A DNA stretch of 53,781 nucleotides from Rhodospirillales bacterium (GTDB taxonomy: Bacteria; Pseudomonadota; Alphaproteobacteria; Rhodospirillales; Defluviicoccaceae), in contig REES01000086.1 in NCBI GenBank assembly GCA_007694935.1, positions 1 through 53,781 on the forward strand, in the 5' to 3' direction. The number at the start of each line of letters is the position of its first letter. Position 1 is the stretch's first letter. This document shows positions 1 to 10,163 of this stretch, one piece after another. The notes under the pieces were generated by a model, which saw only the letters and a list, made by a program, of their open reading frames with translations, was not told the DNA's origin and ran no database searches. The position numbers were made by a program, and so were the translations under genes.

Positions 1-161
1 AGCGCATCCGATCTCCGGTTCTCTGGAGACAGGGTCCTGGCGTACCCCATCACGCCTTCTCTGTCAGCAGTGGCGATGATCGCTTGGGAGGTGTGTGAAG
101 CAGCCACAACGCGCTGCGGCCGGGGTGGTATGGGCCCCGGCCGCCGGTCACGTGGGGCGAG

Positions 162-183
162 AGCCGCCGGCATCCCGGCGGCT
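162..183. terminator. Possible hairpin downstream of the chemoreceptor gene
   Basis: An inverted repeat with arms GCCGCCGG (163-170) and CCGGCGGC (175-182) lies about 20 bases past the stop of the minus-strand chemoreceptor gene. No U-tract follows on the minus strand, so it is at best a weak or Rho-assisted terminator. In such GC-rich sequence it could be chance. Confidence 0.25.
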
Positions 184-204
184 GCCCGCCTGATCGGGTC
201 GGGT

Positions 205-1962
205 TCAGGCGGCGAGGCGGCCCGTTCCCTTGGCCGCGGCCGCCGGTTCGGCGGTGGTGCTTGCGGCGGTGTTGTCGTCCGCGGAGGCGCGCATGCCGGC
301 CAGTACCTCGGTGACCCCCTGTTCCAGGCGGCCCGCCTGCTGGGTGAGCTCGGCGGAGGCGGCCAGCACCCGCTCCGCCACCTGGCCGGCGTCGCTGGCC
401 GCCTGCTGCACCCCCTTGATGTTGTCGCTGACCTCGTGGGTGCCGGCGGCCGCCTGCTCGGCGTTGCGGGCGATCTCCCGGGTGGCCGCACCCTGCTCCT
501 CCACCGCGGCGGCGATGGCCGAAGAGATCTCGTCGATCCGGCCGACCGTCTCGCCGATGCCGGCGATCGCCTGCACCGCTTCCCCGGTGGCGCCCTGCAC
601 TGCGTTGATCTGGGCGGTGATGTCCTCGGTAGCCTTGGCGGTCTGGCTGGCCAGGTTCTTGACCTCGCTCGCCACCACCGCGAACCCCTTGCCGGCCTCG
701 CCGGCGCGCGCCGCCTCGATCGTGGCGTTGAGGGCGAGCAGGTTGGTCTGGTTGGCGATATCGTTGATCAGGCTCACCACCTTGCCGATCTTCTGGGCCG
801 CCTCGGCCAGGCCCTGGACCGTCAGGTTGGTCTGGTGGGCCTGCTCCACCGCGCCCGAGGTGATGGTGGAGGCCTCCGCCACCTGGCGGCTGATCTCCTG
901 GATCGAACTGGTGAGCTGCTCCGAGGCGGAGGCCACCGTCTGGACGTTGACCGAAGCCTGGTCGGCCGCCCGCACCACCACCTCGGCCTGGGTGGAGGTC
1001 TCCTCGGCGGTCGCCGCCATACCCTCGGCCGAACCGCGGAGTTCGGTGGCGGCACGGCCCACGCCCGAAACGATGGCGCCGATCCGTTCCTGCAACAGGT
1101 CGGCAAGCCGCCCGATGTCCGCCCGCCTGGCCTGTTCGGCTTCCTCGCGCTGGCGCGCCTGGTCGGCTTCCAGCCGCTTGACGGCGGCCATGCTCTCGCG
1201 GAACACCGCGATCGTGCGCGCCATCTGGCCGACCTCGTCGCGGCGGTCGGCGCCGATCACCTCGGTCTCGAGATCCCCCTGGGTCAACCGCTCCATCACT
1301 GCCGTCAGGCCGCCGATGGGCCGCGAAATGCTGCGGCTGATCAGGAACGACGCGCCGGCAGTCACCGCGATGATCAAGAACAGGAAAGCCGCGCTGGCAG
1401 CTATGCGATCGTAGAAGATGGCGTCCACGTCATCGAGGTAGATGCCGGTGCCGACGATCCAGCCCCACGGCTCGTAACCCATGACGTAGGAAATCTTGGG
1501 CACCGGCCGTTCGAATCCCGGCTTGGGCCACTCGTAGGGAACAAAGCCGGCGCCTTGCTTCTTGACGATGTCGACGAATTCGCGAAACAGATAGGTGCCT
1601 GCCGGGTCCTTGAAATCCCTGAGGTCCTGGCCATCCAGGTGGGTGGCGATGGGGTGCATCACCATCGTCGAGGCATAGTCGTTGATCCAGAAGTAGTCGT
1701 TGTCGCCGTAGCGCATGCTGGCGACGGCGGCCATGGCCGCCTGCTGCGCTTCCACCCGGCTCATCGCGCCGCTCCGCTCCAGAGCGGCATACTGCTCGAT
1801 CAGGGTGTACGCCGCTTCCGTAAGGTTGCGTGTCTTGTCCTGGCGATCCGCCATCAGGCTGCCCCGAAGGCTGATCATCTCCGCCGTGGCCGCGACCATC
1901 AGGCCGATCACCGCAACCGCCACCAGCATCAGCAGCCGGTGCATGATCTTGAGGTTCTTCAT
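205..1962 (-). CDS. Methyl-accepting chemotaxis protein with sCache_2 sensor
   Basis: This 585-residue transmembrane chemoreceptor is expected to sense a small extracytoplasmic ligand and signal to CheA/CheW. A first membrane segment lies at about residues 8-30. It is followed by a periplasmic sCache_2 domain (about 35-185) with the characteristic DYFWIND stretch and the segment [15 protein letters not shown] second membrane segment (about 190-210) leads into a HAMP domain containing ISRPIGGL. The C-terminal half is a methyl-accepting signalling domain with the hairpin-tip sequence [20 protein letters not shown]. There is no CheR-binding pentapeptide at the C-terminus, which ends GTGRLAA. The ATG start fits because the hydrophobic segment follows it directly. 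No chemotaxis genes flank it, so it looks like a solitary receptor. The ligand cannot be read from the sequence. Confidence 0.93.
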   Translation of the reverse strand: MKNLKIMHRLLMLVAVAVIGLMVAATAEMISLRGSLMADRQDKTRNLTEAAYTLIEQYAALERSGAMSRVEAQQAAMAAVASMRYGDNDYFWINDYASTMVMHPIATHLDGQDLRDFKDPAGTYLFREFVDIVKKQGAGFVPYEWPKPGFERPVPKISYVMGYEPWGWIVGTGIYLDDVDAIFYDRIAASAAFLFLIIAVTAGASFLISRSISRPIGGLTAVMERLTQGDLETEVIGADRRDEVGQMARTIAVFRESMAAVKRLEADQARQREEAEQARRADIGRLADLLQERIGAIVSGVGRAATELRGSAEGMAATAEETSTQAEVVVRAADQASVNVQTVASASEQLTSSIQEISRQVAEASTITSGAVEQAHQTNLTVQGLAEAAQKIGKVVSLINDIANQTNLLALNATIEAARAGEAGKGFAVVASEVKNLASQTAKATEDITAQINAVQGATGEAVQAIAGIGETVGRIDEISSAIAAAVEEQGAATREIARNAEQAAAGTHEVSDNIKGVQQAASDAGQVAERVLAASAELTQQAGRLEQGVTEVLAGMRASADDNTAASTTAEPAAAAKGTGRLAA

Positions 1963-2096
1963 CGGACATCTCCACCGTGAAGCCGGACCTGACGGCCATG
2001 CTCCCGTCCGCAGCGACGGTCGTTGCCCGTGCCGCTGACCCCGGCTCCGGCACGCTGCGCAGCATCAATGAGACCGATTAAGAAACGGTCTAAAAT
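1963..2096. other. Upstream region of the chemoreceptor gene with an inverted repeat
   Basis: No gene is seen here. The notable element is AGACCG (2071-2076), nine bases, then CGGTCT (2086-2091), a 6+6 inverted repeat in a locally AT-rich patch about 110 bases upstream of the chemoreceptor start. It could be an operator or a small hairpin. I could not find convincing -35/-10 boxes. Confidence 0.3.
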
Positions 2097-2303
2097 TCAT
2101 TGCCGGAAGGCGGCGTGAGTTGAGGGGGCAACGGTGCCCTGCACTCCCGGGCTTCGCGGGAAACCAAGGGGGAGCGGCAGAATGCCGTGGCCCGGATGCG
2201 GGAATACGTCGTGGCTGGGGGCTGGGAAGGCGACCCGGTTGCCGGGGCGGAGCGCCCCAAGGGAGTGGTGCCCGACATCGGATCCGCCGGTCACCGGAGC
2301 CAT
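2097..2303 (-). CDS. Possible small protein, unknown
   Basis: This is a 68-codon reading frame whose ATG at 2303 is preceded by an unusually good ribosome binding site (AGGAAGGA, six to seven bases upstream on the minus strand). It sits between the hppA terminator and the chemoreceptor gene on the same strand. The predicted product is rich in Pro, Gly and His, has no signal peptide or membrane segment, and matches no family I recognise. Random open frames are common at this GC content, so the main support is the binding site. It may be spurious. Confidence 0.22.
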   Translation of the reverse strand: MAPVTGGSDVGHHSLGALRPGNRVAFPAPSHDVFPHPGHGILPLPLGFPRSPGVQGTVAPSTHAAFRQ

Positions 2304-2380
2304 TGCGGTCCTTCCTCGTTGAGGACTGCGGCGCGGCATCAAACCACTCGTCGCCTTCGCCGGCATGCCGCGATGAACCC

Positions 2381-2415
2381 GAAAAGAAACCCCGGAAGCC
2401 GAGGCTTCCGGGGTT
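2381..2415 (-). terminator. Rho-independent terminator of hppA
   Basis: On the minus strand, just past the hppA stop, a 13-bp stem (AACCCCGGAAGCC pairing with GGCTTCCGGGGTT, plus-strand arms 2388-2400 and 2403-2415) with a two-base loop is followed by a T-rich run (TTTCTTTTC). This is the clearest intrinsic terminator in the window. Confidence 0.88.
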
Positions 2416-2441
2416 CTTGACTTGACGTTCCGGCCGCTTGC

Positions 2442-4541
<2,100 letters not shown>

Positions 4542-4789
4542 GATGAGTTGCCCCTTTTTATCGGAATGCACCGCGGGAAGCGCTCGGTAACCCCCTCATG
4601 GTGTCCTGCGGTGCGCGTTTTCGTTCCGAGAAGACGAAAATCGGCCGGACCATGCCAGATGCCCCACCATAACGCAACCGGCGATCCTTGCACTGCAATA
4701 ATGCCGTAAGGAATGGGCTCGCAACCACATCCGCAAGCGCGGTGCCACGGCTTCGTGCCCGCCTCGCCGCCACCCGGTGGCCCAGTCCC
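4542..4789. other. Intergenic region upstream of hppA
   Basis: This gap of about 250 bases lies between thiL and hppA, both on the minus strand. It probably holds the hppA promoter and leader. I see no gene, no clear terminator for the upstream operon and no recognisable riboswitch. Confidence 0.4.
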
Positions 4790-5803
4790 TCAGAAGTGCC
4801 GGTAGCCGCCTCGCCTGGTCTCCATCGGCCGGCCGGCGGCGTCGACCAGGCGGACGACCGCCGCGGGTTCGGCCGGCTCGGGGTCGATCCGGCCGATGGC
4901 GGCCACCGGGGTGTCCGCCGCCCGAGCGATGTCCCTGAGCCTCGCCACGTGTTCGGCCGGAACGGTGAAAACCAGCTCATAGTCGTCGCCGCCCTCCACC
5001 ACATCGGCGAGCTGGCCGCTGCCACCGGCCAGCACCGCGGCGGCGGCGTCGGAGAGGGGGATGGCGGCGGCTTCGAGGGTTGCGGAAACCCCCGAGGCGC
5101 GGCAGATGTGGCCGAGGTCGGCCACCAGACCGTCGGAGACGTCACAGGCCGCGGATGCCACGCCGACGAGGCGGCGGCCCAGAGCAAGCCGTGCGGCAGG
5201 CCGGCGATAGCGCCGGATCAGGGCATCACGAGCGGCCGGGCCGGACGCTTCGATCCTTCCCGTGAGCACGGCAAGGCCGAGGGCGGCATCACCGATGGTG
5301 CCGGAAACGAACACCCGGTCGCCCGGCCTGGCGCCGGCACGGGTGAGCGCTCTGCCGGATTCCACGCTGCCGAGCACGGTGATGGACAACGCGAGCGGCC
5401 CCGGGGTGGCGACCGTGTCGCCGCCCAGCAAGCTCACCCCCAGTCTCTGCTGCTCCCCGCCAAGGCCGGCTGCGAATCCGGCAAGCCAGCGCTCCAGACA
5501 GCCCACCGACCAAGCCCGCGGCAGCGCCAACGACAGGGTGTAACCGACGGCATCGGCGCCCATCGCGGCCAGATCGGAGAAGCCGACCGCGAGAGTCTTG
5601 GCGGCGACGTCATCGGCTGCCTCGTCCGACAGGAAGTGTACGCTTGCCACAAGCGCATCCGTGCTCACCACCACCGATCGGCCGGGCGGCAGCGCCACCA
5701 CCGCGGCATCGTCGAGAAGGCCGAGCGCCCCCGCCTCTCGGGCGGCAAGCGGCGCGAAGTAGCGCGCGATGATCTCGAACTCACCGAGAGCCGGCGGAGC
5801 CAT
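4790..5803 (-). CDS. thiL: Thiamine-monophosphate kinase
   Basis: ThiL phosphorylates thiamine monophosphate to the cofactor thiamine pyrophosphate, using ATP in the cytoplasm. The 337-residue product starts with the family pattern LGEFEIIARYFAPL, then LGLLDDAAVV, a metal and nucleotide-binding acidic motif, and STDALVASVHF with GFSDLAAMGA, all typical of the PurM/ThiL fold. The C-terminal half contains CDVSDGLVADLGHI and GGDDYELVFT. I chose the ATG at 5803, with GGAAG eight bases upstream. A GTG at 5818 would add five residues. Either start overlaps the end of nusB, so the genes are probably translationally coupled. The order nusB-thiL after ribH is common in proteobacteria and makes thiL the last gene of the riboflavin/NusB run. 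Confidence 0.94.
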   Translation of the reverse strand: MAPPALGEFEIIARYFAPLAAREAGALGLLDDAAVVALPPGRSVVVSTDALVASVHFLSDEAADDVAAKTLAVGFSDLAAMGADAVGYTLSLALPRAWSVGCLERWLAGFAAGLGGEQQRLGVSLLGGDTVATPGPLALSITVLGSVESGRALTRAGARPGDRVFVSGTIGDAALGLAVLTGRIEASGPAARDALIRRYRRPAARLALGRRLVGVASAACDVSDGLVADLGHICRASGVSATLEAAAIPLSDAAAAVLAGGSGQLADVVEGGDDYELVFTVPAEHVARLRDIARAADTPVAAIGRIDPEPAEPAAVVRLVDAAGRPMETRRGGYRHF

Positions 5804-6305
5804 CCCGGGCGCTTCCACTGCTGCGAGACGACGAATCGCCGCCGTCGGGCCGAAGGGTGTGTGCCAATCGGTCCAGGACGGCGTTCACCAAGGCGGTTTC
5901 CCTGCCACCGAAAAAGGCATGGGCGACGTCGACATACTCGTTCACCACCACCTTCGCCGGAATGTCGGGACGGAAGGCGAGTTCGAACGTCCCCGCCCTC
6001 AGGATGACGCGCAAAAGGACCTCCAGCCGGTCCAGATCGAGGTCGGTGAGCGCCGCTTGGATCCAGGCGTCCAGCCGCGGCAGGTTGGCGCAAACGCCTT
6101 CGACCAGGGTGGCGAGAAAGGCTGCGTCCGGCTCCGTCAGTTCGATGCCGTCGGCGGTATTGCGCCAGCGTTGGGCGAGAAACTCGAGAAGCACCGGGTC
6201 CGCCGATGTGCCGGCGACGTCGATCTCGTACAGAGCCTGGACGCCGGCGAGGCGTGCCGCACTTCGGCGGCGGCGGCCATTGGCAACCGAACCGGCCGGT
6301 GTCAA
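5781..6305 (-). CDS. nusB: Transcription antitermination factor NusB
   Basis: NusB binds boxA RNA with NusE (S10) and helps antitermination on rRNA operons. The 174-residue product has the all-helical NusB pattern: RRSAARLAGVQALYEIDVAG at the start, then SGxxL-like helices, FELAFRPDIPAKVVVNEYVD, and the closing helix VNAVLDRLAH. I place the start at TTG 6305, which overlaps the ribH stop as TTGA. No ATG or GTG lies in frame near the conserved N-terminus, and longer frames would run through ribH. The last residues (after about 155) are a low-complexity Gly/Ser tail that overlaps thiL. The rare TTG start suggests translation coupled to ribH. Confidence 0.9.
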   Translation of the reverse strand: MTPAGSVANGRRRRSAARLAGVQALYEIDVAGTSADPVLLEFLAQRWRNTADGIELTEPDAAFLATLVEGVCANLPRLDAWIQAALTDLDLDRLEVLLRVILRAGTFELAFRPDIPAKVVVNEYVDVAHAFFGGRETALVNAVLDRLAHTLRPDGGDSSSRSSGSARDGSAGSR

Positions 6306-6814
6306 CTCGACACCAGGCCGAAACGCCGCTTGAGGTCGATCATGGCAAGGCAGGCGGCGGCGGCATCTCCCCCCTTGTTCTTGCCGGTCGCGATCGCCCG
6401 CTCCCACGCCTGGGCCCGGTCCCGGCACGTCAGCACGCCGAAGCCAAGGGCGATGCCGGGATCAAGGGTGAGGTCCATCAGCCCGCGGCTGACCTCACGG
6501 CAAATGTGATCGTAATGGTCGGTCTCGCCGCGGATCACGCAACCGAGCGCGAGGAAACCGTCATAGGCCTGTCCCGGGGCCTGTCCCGGGGCCTGTCCCG
6601 GGGCCTGTCCGGGGGCCTGTCCCGGCGCCCCCGCCCCCGTCCCCCGCAAGGCGAAGCGGATCGCTGCCGGCAACTCGAACGCCCCCGGGACCGCCAGCCG
6701 CGCCACGGTGGCGTTGCTCCGTTCCAGCACGGCCATCGCCCCCTTCACCAGCTCGTCGGCAATGTCCGGGTAGAACCGGGCCTCCAGGATCAGCACGTGA
6801 CAGCCGCCGTTCAT
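6302..6814 (-). CDS. ribH: 6,7-dimethyl-8-ribityllumazine synthase with repeat insertion
   Basis: RibH condenses 5-amino-6-ribitylaminouracil with 3,4-dihydroxy-2-butanone 4-phosphate to lumazine, the penultimate step of riboflavin synthesis. The 170-residue product has the family N-terminus ARFYPDIADELVKGAM, then VPGAFELPAAIRFAL, GCVIRGETDHYDHI with the catalytic His region, and GFGVLTCRDRAQAWERA. Between the second and third of these lies an insertion of about 20 residues made of GQAP repeats, encoded by five 12-base repeats (6566-6625), which is absent from ordinary RibH. The ATG shares a base with the ribB stop (TGATG), implying coupled translation. All conserved catalytic segments are present, so the enzyme is probably active. 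The insertion may sit in a surface loop. Confidence 0.93.
   Translation of the reverse strand: MNGGCHVLILEARFYPDIADELVKGAMAVLERSNATVARLAVPGAFELPAAIRFALRGTGAGAPGQAPGQAPGQAPGQAPGQAYDGFLALGCVIRGETDHYDHICREVSRGLMDLTLDPGIALGFGVLTCRDRAQAWERAIATGKNKGGDAAAACLAMIDLKRRFGLVSS
6566..6625. repeat. 12-bp tandem repeat inside ribH, five units
   Basis: Five head-to-tail copies of GGCCTGTCCCGG (plus-strand reading) occupy 6566-6577, 6578-6589, 6590-6601, 6602-6613 and 6614-6625. The fourth has one change (GGCCTGTCCGGG). The unit length is a multiple of three, so expansion or contraction keeps ribH in frame, adding or removing one Gly-Gln-Ala-Pro unit each time. Confidence 0.97.
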
Positions 6815-7968
6815 CAGGGTAGCTCCTCTGCAGGGATCGACCGGCGGCCGGCGATGCGAAGGCCGTAGCCTTCGAGCCCGATGATGGTGCGCTCGGTATT
6901 GGACAGCAGGACCATCTCCTTGACGCCCAGGTCAAGCAGGATCTGCGCCCCGATGCCATAGTCGCGAAGCTGTGCCGCCTCCTCGCCGCGTCCCGCGACG
7001 GCGGCGCGCACCCGGTCGGACAGGCTCGATTTGTACGGCTCGCGGATCAGCACCAGAACGCCTCGACCGGCCTGCCCGATCAGCCGCATGGCGTTATGGA
7101 ACTGGCGCGCCTTCCCGGCACGGGTGTCGCCGAGAACATCCTCCAAGACGTTCAGGGCGTGCATCCGGACCAGGATGGGACCGTCGGCGGCGACGTCGCC
7201 CTTCAGCAGCGCGATATGTTCGGCATAGGCAACGCGGTTCACGTAGACCGCCATGCGGAAGTTTCCGCCGTAGATGCTGTCAACCGTGCCCTCGAGGATT
7301 CGCTCGACGATGCGATCATGGCGCAACCGGTAGGCGATCAGGTCCGCGATGCTGCCGATCTTGAGGCCATGAACCTCGGCAAAGCGGATCAGGTCCGGCA
7401 GCCGCGCCATGGTGCCGTCATCGTTCATGATCTCGCAGATCACCCCGGACGGGTTGAGGCCTGCCAGGCGGGCGATGTCCACGGCGGCTTCGGTATGGCC
7501 GGCGCGCACCAGAACCCCGCCGTCCCGTGCTTCCAGCGGGAACACATGACCGGGCGACACCAGGTCTTCGCTGTCCTTGGTGGGGTCGATGGCCACCGCG
7601 ATCGTCCGCGCCCGGTCCGAAGCCGAAATTCCGGTTGTCACGCCCTCCCGCGCCTCGATGGACACCGTGAAAGCCGTATGGTGGCGGGATTCGTTGTGCC
7701 GCACCATGTGCGGCAGGCGCAGCGCCTTCACCCGCTGCCGGGTCAGCGCCAGGCAGATCAGCCCCCGCCCGTGCTTGGCCATGAAATTGATCGCCTCCGG
7801 CGTCGCCATCTGCGCCGGGATCACCAGGTCGCCTTCGTTCTCCCGATCCTCGTCGTCGACCAGGATGAACATGCGGCCGTTGCGCGCATCCTCGATGATG
7901 TCGTCGATACTGGCGAGGGGCGGAGTGCCGGCCCCGGACCTAGTCCCGGGAAAGGAGGCGGGCCACAT
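6814..7968 (-). CDS. ribB: 3,4-dihydroxy-2-butanone 4-phosphate synthase with degenerate GTP cyclohydrolase II domain
   Basis: The N-terminal half (about residues 22-220 of 384) is a full RibB domain that converts ribulose 5-phosphate to dihydroxybutanone phosphate. It has the acidic loop DDEDRENEGDLV, then RHHTAFTVSIEAREGVTTGI and GHTEAAVDIARLAGLNPSG. The C-terminal half (about 225-384) has the RibA fold order (EHIALLKGD, then ILVRMHALNVLEDVLGD) but lacks the three zinc-binding cysteines and the RGQEGRG-type catalytic loop, reading instead as REPYKSSLSDRV. It should therefore have no GTP cyclohydrolase II activity, as described for RibBX-type proteins. The ATG at 7968 is the only start in frame; it overlaps the ribE end by 29 bases. 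The 3' end overlaps ribH. Confidence 0.93.
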   Translation of the reverse strand: MWPASFPGTRSGAGTPPLASIDDIIEDARNGRMFILVDDEDRENEGDLVIPAQMATPEAINFMAKHGRGLICLALTRQRVKALRLPHMVRHNESRHHTAFTVSIEAREGVTTGISASDRARTIAVAIDPTKDSEDLVSPGHVFPLEARDGGVLVRAGHTEAAVDIARLAGLNPSGVICEIMNDDGTMARLPDLIRFAEVHGLKIGSIADLIAYRLRHDRIVERILEGTVDSIYGGNFRMAVYVNRVAYAEHIALLKGDVAADGPILVRMHALNVLEDVLGDTRAGKARQFHNAMRLIGQAGRGVLVLIREPYKSSLSDRVRAAVAGRGEEAAQLRDYGIGAQILLDLGVKEMVLLSNTERTIIGLEGYGLRIAGRRSIPAEELP

Positions 7969-8527
7969 AGCGCGCGATCATGTCGATTTCCAGGTTAACC
8001 CGATCGCCGACCTGCGCCCGGCCGAACGCAGTGACGGCAAGGGTATGCGGAATCAGATTGACCCCGAAGCCGTGATCCGCAACCTCGTTGACGGTGAGGG
8101 AAACGCCGTCGACCGCAATCGAGCCCTTGACCGCGACGTAGCGCATGACCTCGGGTTCGGCAGCGAAGGTGAAGCGCCGGGAGTCGCCATCCGGGCGGAT
8201 GTCCTGGATCCTGCCGACACCATCGACATGGCCGAACACCAGGTGACCGCCGAGTTCGTCGCCGATGCGGAGGGATCGTTCCAGATTGACACGGGTGCCG
8301 TCCCGCCAGTCGCCGATGGTTGTGCAGGCCAGGGTCTCGGCCGAGGCGGAAACCGCGAACCAGTCCCCGCCCCGCTCGGTCACCGTAAGGCAGACGCCGG
8401 AGCAGGCGATGGAGGCGCCGACCGGGATCGTCGCCATATCGAAGCCCGTTGCGATCTCGAGCTGGGTATCGCCGGCGCGGCGCACCGAACGCACCGTGCC
8501 CAGGTCCGTGACGATTCCGGTGAACAT
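7940..8527 (-). CDS. ribE: Riboflavin synthase alpha subunit
   Basis: This enzyme dismutates two lumazines to riboflavin and the pyrimidine precursor. The 195-residue product is two tandem lumazine-binding barrels. The first opens with the hallmark MFTGIVTDLGTV and contains SIACSGVCLTVTE. The second begins near residue 98 with GHLVFGHVDGVG and contains SIAVDGVSLTVNEV. It ends with a helix, EIDMIARYVARLL, as in trimeric family members. Nine bases separate it from ribD and its end overlaps ribB, so all rib genes here are one unit. I saw no FMN riboswitch upstream of the rib genes. Confidence 0.95.
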   Translation of the reverse strand: MFTGIVTDLGTVRSVRRAGDTQLEIATGFDMATIPVGASIACSGVCLTVTERGGDWFAVSASAETLACTTIGDWRDGTRVNLERSLRIGDELGGHLVFGHVDGVGRIQDIRPDGDSRRFTFAAEPEVMRYVAVKGSIAVDGVSLTVNEVADHGFGVNLIPHTLAVTAFGRAQVGDRVNLEIDMIARYVARLLSRD

Positions 8528-8536
8528 GGCGGTGGC

Positions 8537-9616
8537 CTAGCGGCTGCGCTCGAAAGTTTCAAGCACGTCGTCGCCGAGCACCCGAGTGCCGGTCCGCCGA
8601 AACGTGGGGGCGCTCGCCAGCCCCGGCCGGCCCAGCGGCGCCACCGCGGCGACGCCGTCTCCCCCCAGCACCCGGGGGCCGTGAAACCACGCCACCCGGT
8701 CCACCAGGCCGGCTGCGAGGAAGGCGGCAGCAAGCCGCCCGCCGCCCTCGATCAGGACCCGAGTGACGCCGAGCCAACCCAGCGCGCCCGCGATGGCGGC
8801 CGGACGCAGGCGCCCATCGGCATCCGTTTCCACCGGGATCACCCGCACCCCCCGCTGTTCCAGGGCGGAGCGCTTGTCGGGATCGGCATCGGCGCGGGTG
8901 ACGATGCGGGTCGGGATCTCGTTCGCCGTGGCCACGACCCGGCCATCGAGCGGAAGCCGCAGGCGCCCATCCGCGACGACCCGCACCGGGGATCGGTCGC
9001 CCATGCCCGGCAGCCGGCAACGAAGATCGGGATCGTCGACCAGCGCCGTGTCGGCACCGATCAGGACGGCGTCATGAGTGGCGCGCAGCCGGTGCGCCTC
9101 CCGCCGTGCCGCATCCCCGGTGATCCAGCGGCTTTCCCCGCTGGCGGTGGCGATGCGTCCATCCAGGCTGGTTGCCGTCTTGAGGGTGATGAGCGGCCGG
9201 CCGGCGGTGCAACAGAGGAAAAAGCCGGCATTCACCTCAGCGGCCTCGCTCTCGCAGATGCCGAGCTCGACCGACAGGCCAGCCTCCCGCAGCCGTGTCA
9301 GGCCACGGCCGGCGACCCGCGGGTCCGGATCGGTGATGGCAACGACCACGTGGCGGATGCCGGCGGCAATCACCGCTTGGGTACACGGCGGAGTGCCGCC
9401 GACATGGTTGCATGGCTCCAGGGTCACGTAGAGGGTTGCCCCACGGGCTGTTTCGCCGGCCCGGCCCAGGGCTTCGGTCTCCGCATGGGGCCGGCCGCCC
9501 GGTTGGGTCCAGCCGCGCCCGGTCACCGTACCGTCGCGAACCACCACCGCGCCGACCGCGGGATTCGGCCACACCCGGCCGAGCCCGCGCCGCGCCAGCC
9601 CCATCGCCGCCAGCAT
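8537..9616 (-). CDS. ribD: Bifunctional diaminohydroxyphosphoribosylaminopyrimidine deaminase / 5-amino-6-(5-phosphoribosylamino)uracil reductase
   Basis: RibD carries out the second and third steps of riboflavin synthesis. The N-terminal deaminase domain (about 1-145 of 359 residues) has the zinc and catalytic motif GGRPHAETEAL and the cysteine motif TLEPCNHVGGTPPC. The C-terminal reductase domain begins around RPLITLKTATSLDGRIA and includes SRWITGDAARREAHRLRA and a late LIEGGGRLAAAFL segment. I set the start at ATG 9616, directly before the conserved AAMGLARRGLG. Longer frames would run into nrdR without any ribosome binding site. A possible binding site (AAGGGG) is about 12-16 bases upstream, which is rather far. 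Confidence 0.94.
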   Translation of the reverse strand: MLAAMGLARRGLGRVWPNPAVGAVVVRDGTVTGRGWTQPGGRPHAETEALGRAGETARGATLYVTLEPCNHVGGTPPCTQAVIAAGIRHVVVAITDPDPRVAGRGLTRLREAGLSVELGICESEAAEVNAGFFLCCTAGRPLITLKTATSLDGRIATASGESRWITGDAARREAHRLRATHDAVLIGADTALVDDPDLRCRLPGMGDRSPVRVVADGRLRLPLDGRVVATANEIPTRIVTRADADPDKRSALEQRGVRVIPVETDADGRLRPAAIAGALGWLGVTRVLIEGGGRLAAAFLAAGLVDRVAWFHGPRVLGGDGVAAVAPLGRPGLASAPTFRRTGTRVLGDDVLETFERSR

Positions 9617-9650
9617 GTGGCGGCGATGGTCCCCTTCGGACCGGTGACGA

Positions 9651-10103
9651 TCAGCGTTCCCCAAGGTTCTCGACGAAATCTTCGAAGTCCTTGGCTTCAC
9701 GGAAGTTCTTGTAGACCGACGCGAACCGGACATAAGCCACCTGGTCGAGCTGGGCGAGCTGTTCCATCGCCATCTCGCCGATGACCTTCGAGGGGATTTC
9801 CGGCTCCCCCAGGGTCTCCAGGCGGCGCTGAATGCTGTTGACGATACGCTCGATCCGGTCTTCGTCCACCGGCCGCTTGCGCAGGGCGATCTTGAGGGAC
9901 CGCAGCAGCTTCTCCCGGTCGAATGGCATTTTCTGGCCATCCTTCTTCACCACGGTGAGCTCGCGCAGGTGAACCCGCTCGAAGGTGGTCCAACGGGCGC
10001 CGCACGCCGGGCAGTACCGCCGGCGGCGGATCGCCGCGTGATCTTCCGTCGGCCGGGAGTCCTTTACCTGGGTATCTTCGTGGCCGCAGAACGGGCAGCG
10101 CAT
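9651..10103 (-). CDS. nrdR: Transcriptional repressor NrdR
   Basis: NrdR is a zinc-ribbon/ATP-cone repressor of ribonucleotide reductase genes. The 150-residue product has two CxxC pairs ([10 protein letters not shown] and [11 protein letters not shown]) forming the zinc ribbon, followed by the ATP-cone domain with [14 protein letters not shown] and [12 protein letters not shown], and the end [20 protein letters not shown]. The length is exactly typical. The glyA-nrdR-ribD order is widespread in alphaproteobacteria and gammaproteobacteria. It lies 60 bases after glyA. That gap contains the hairpin ATCCGC-N6-GCGGAT (10130-10147 region), which may tune the transcript. Confidence 0.96.
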   Translation of the reverse strand: MRCPFCGHEDTQVKDSRPTEDHAAIRRRRYCPACGARWTTFERVHLRELTVVKKDGQKMPFDREKLLRSLKIALRKRPVDEDRIERIVNSIQRRLETLGEPEIPSKVIGEMAMEQLAQLDQVAYVRFASVYKNFREAKDFEDFVENLGER

Positions 10104-10163
10104 GCGACGTGTTCCTTTCCCCCCATGATGATCCGCGGACCGGCGGATGTCGTGCCGTTGAGC

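Noticed and set aside
70-1980. Long plus-strand reading frame of over 600 codons opposite the chemoreceptor
   Set aside because: It is a shadow frame created by high GC and codon bias. It has no domain and low complexity, while the minus-strand gene is unmistakable.
2100-2300. Possible cobalamin-type riboswitch or structured RNA between the chemoreceptor and hppA
   Set aside because: GGGAAGGCG and a GGTGCC are present, but the remaining conserved boxes and their order are missing. No cobalamin-related gene follows.
9617-9940. A longer RibD starting inside nrdR
   Set aside because: The extra 108 residues are Ser/Arg/Pro-rich antiframe sequence of nrdR, and the conserved RibD start is at 9616.
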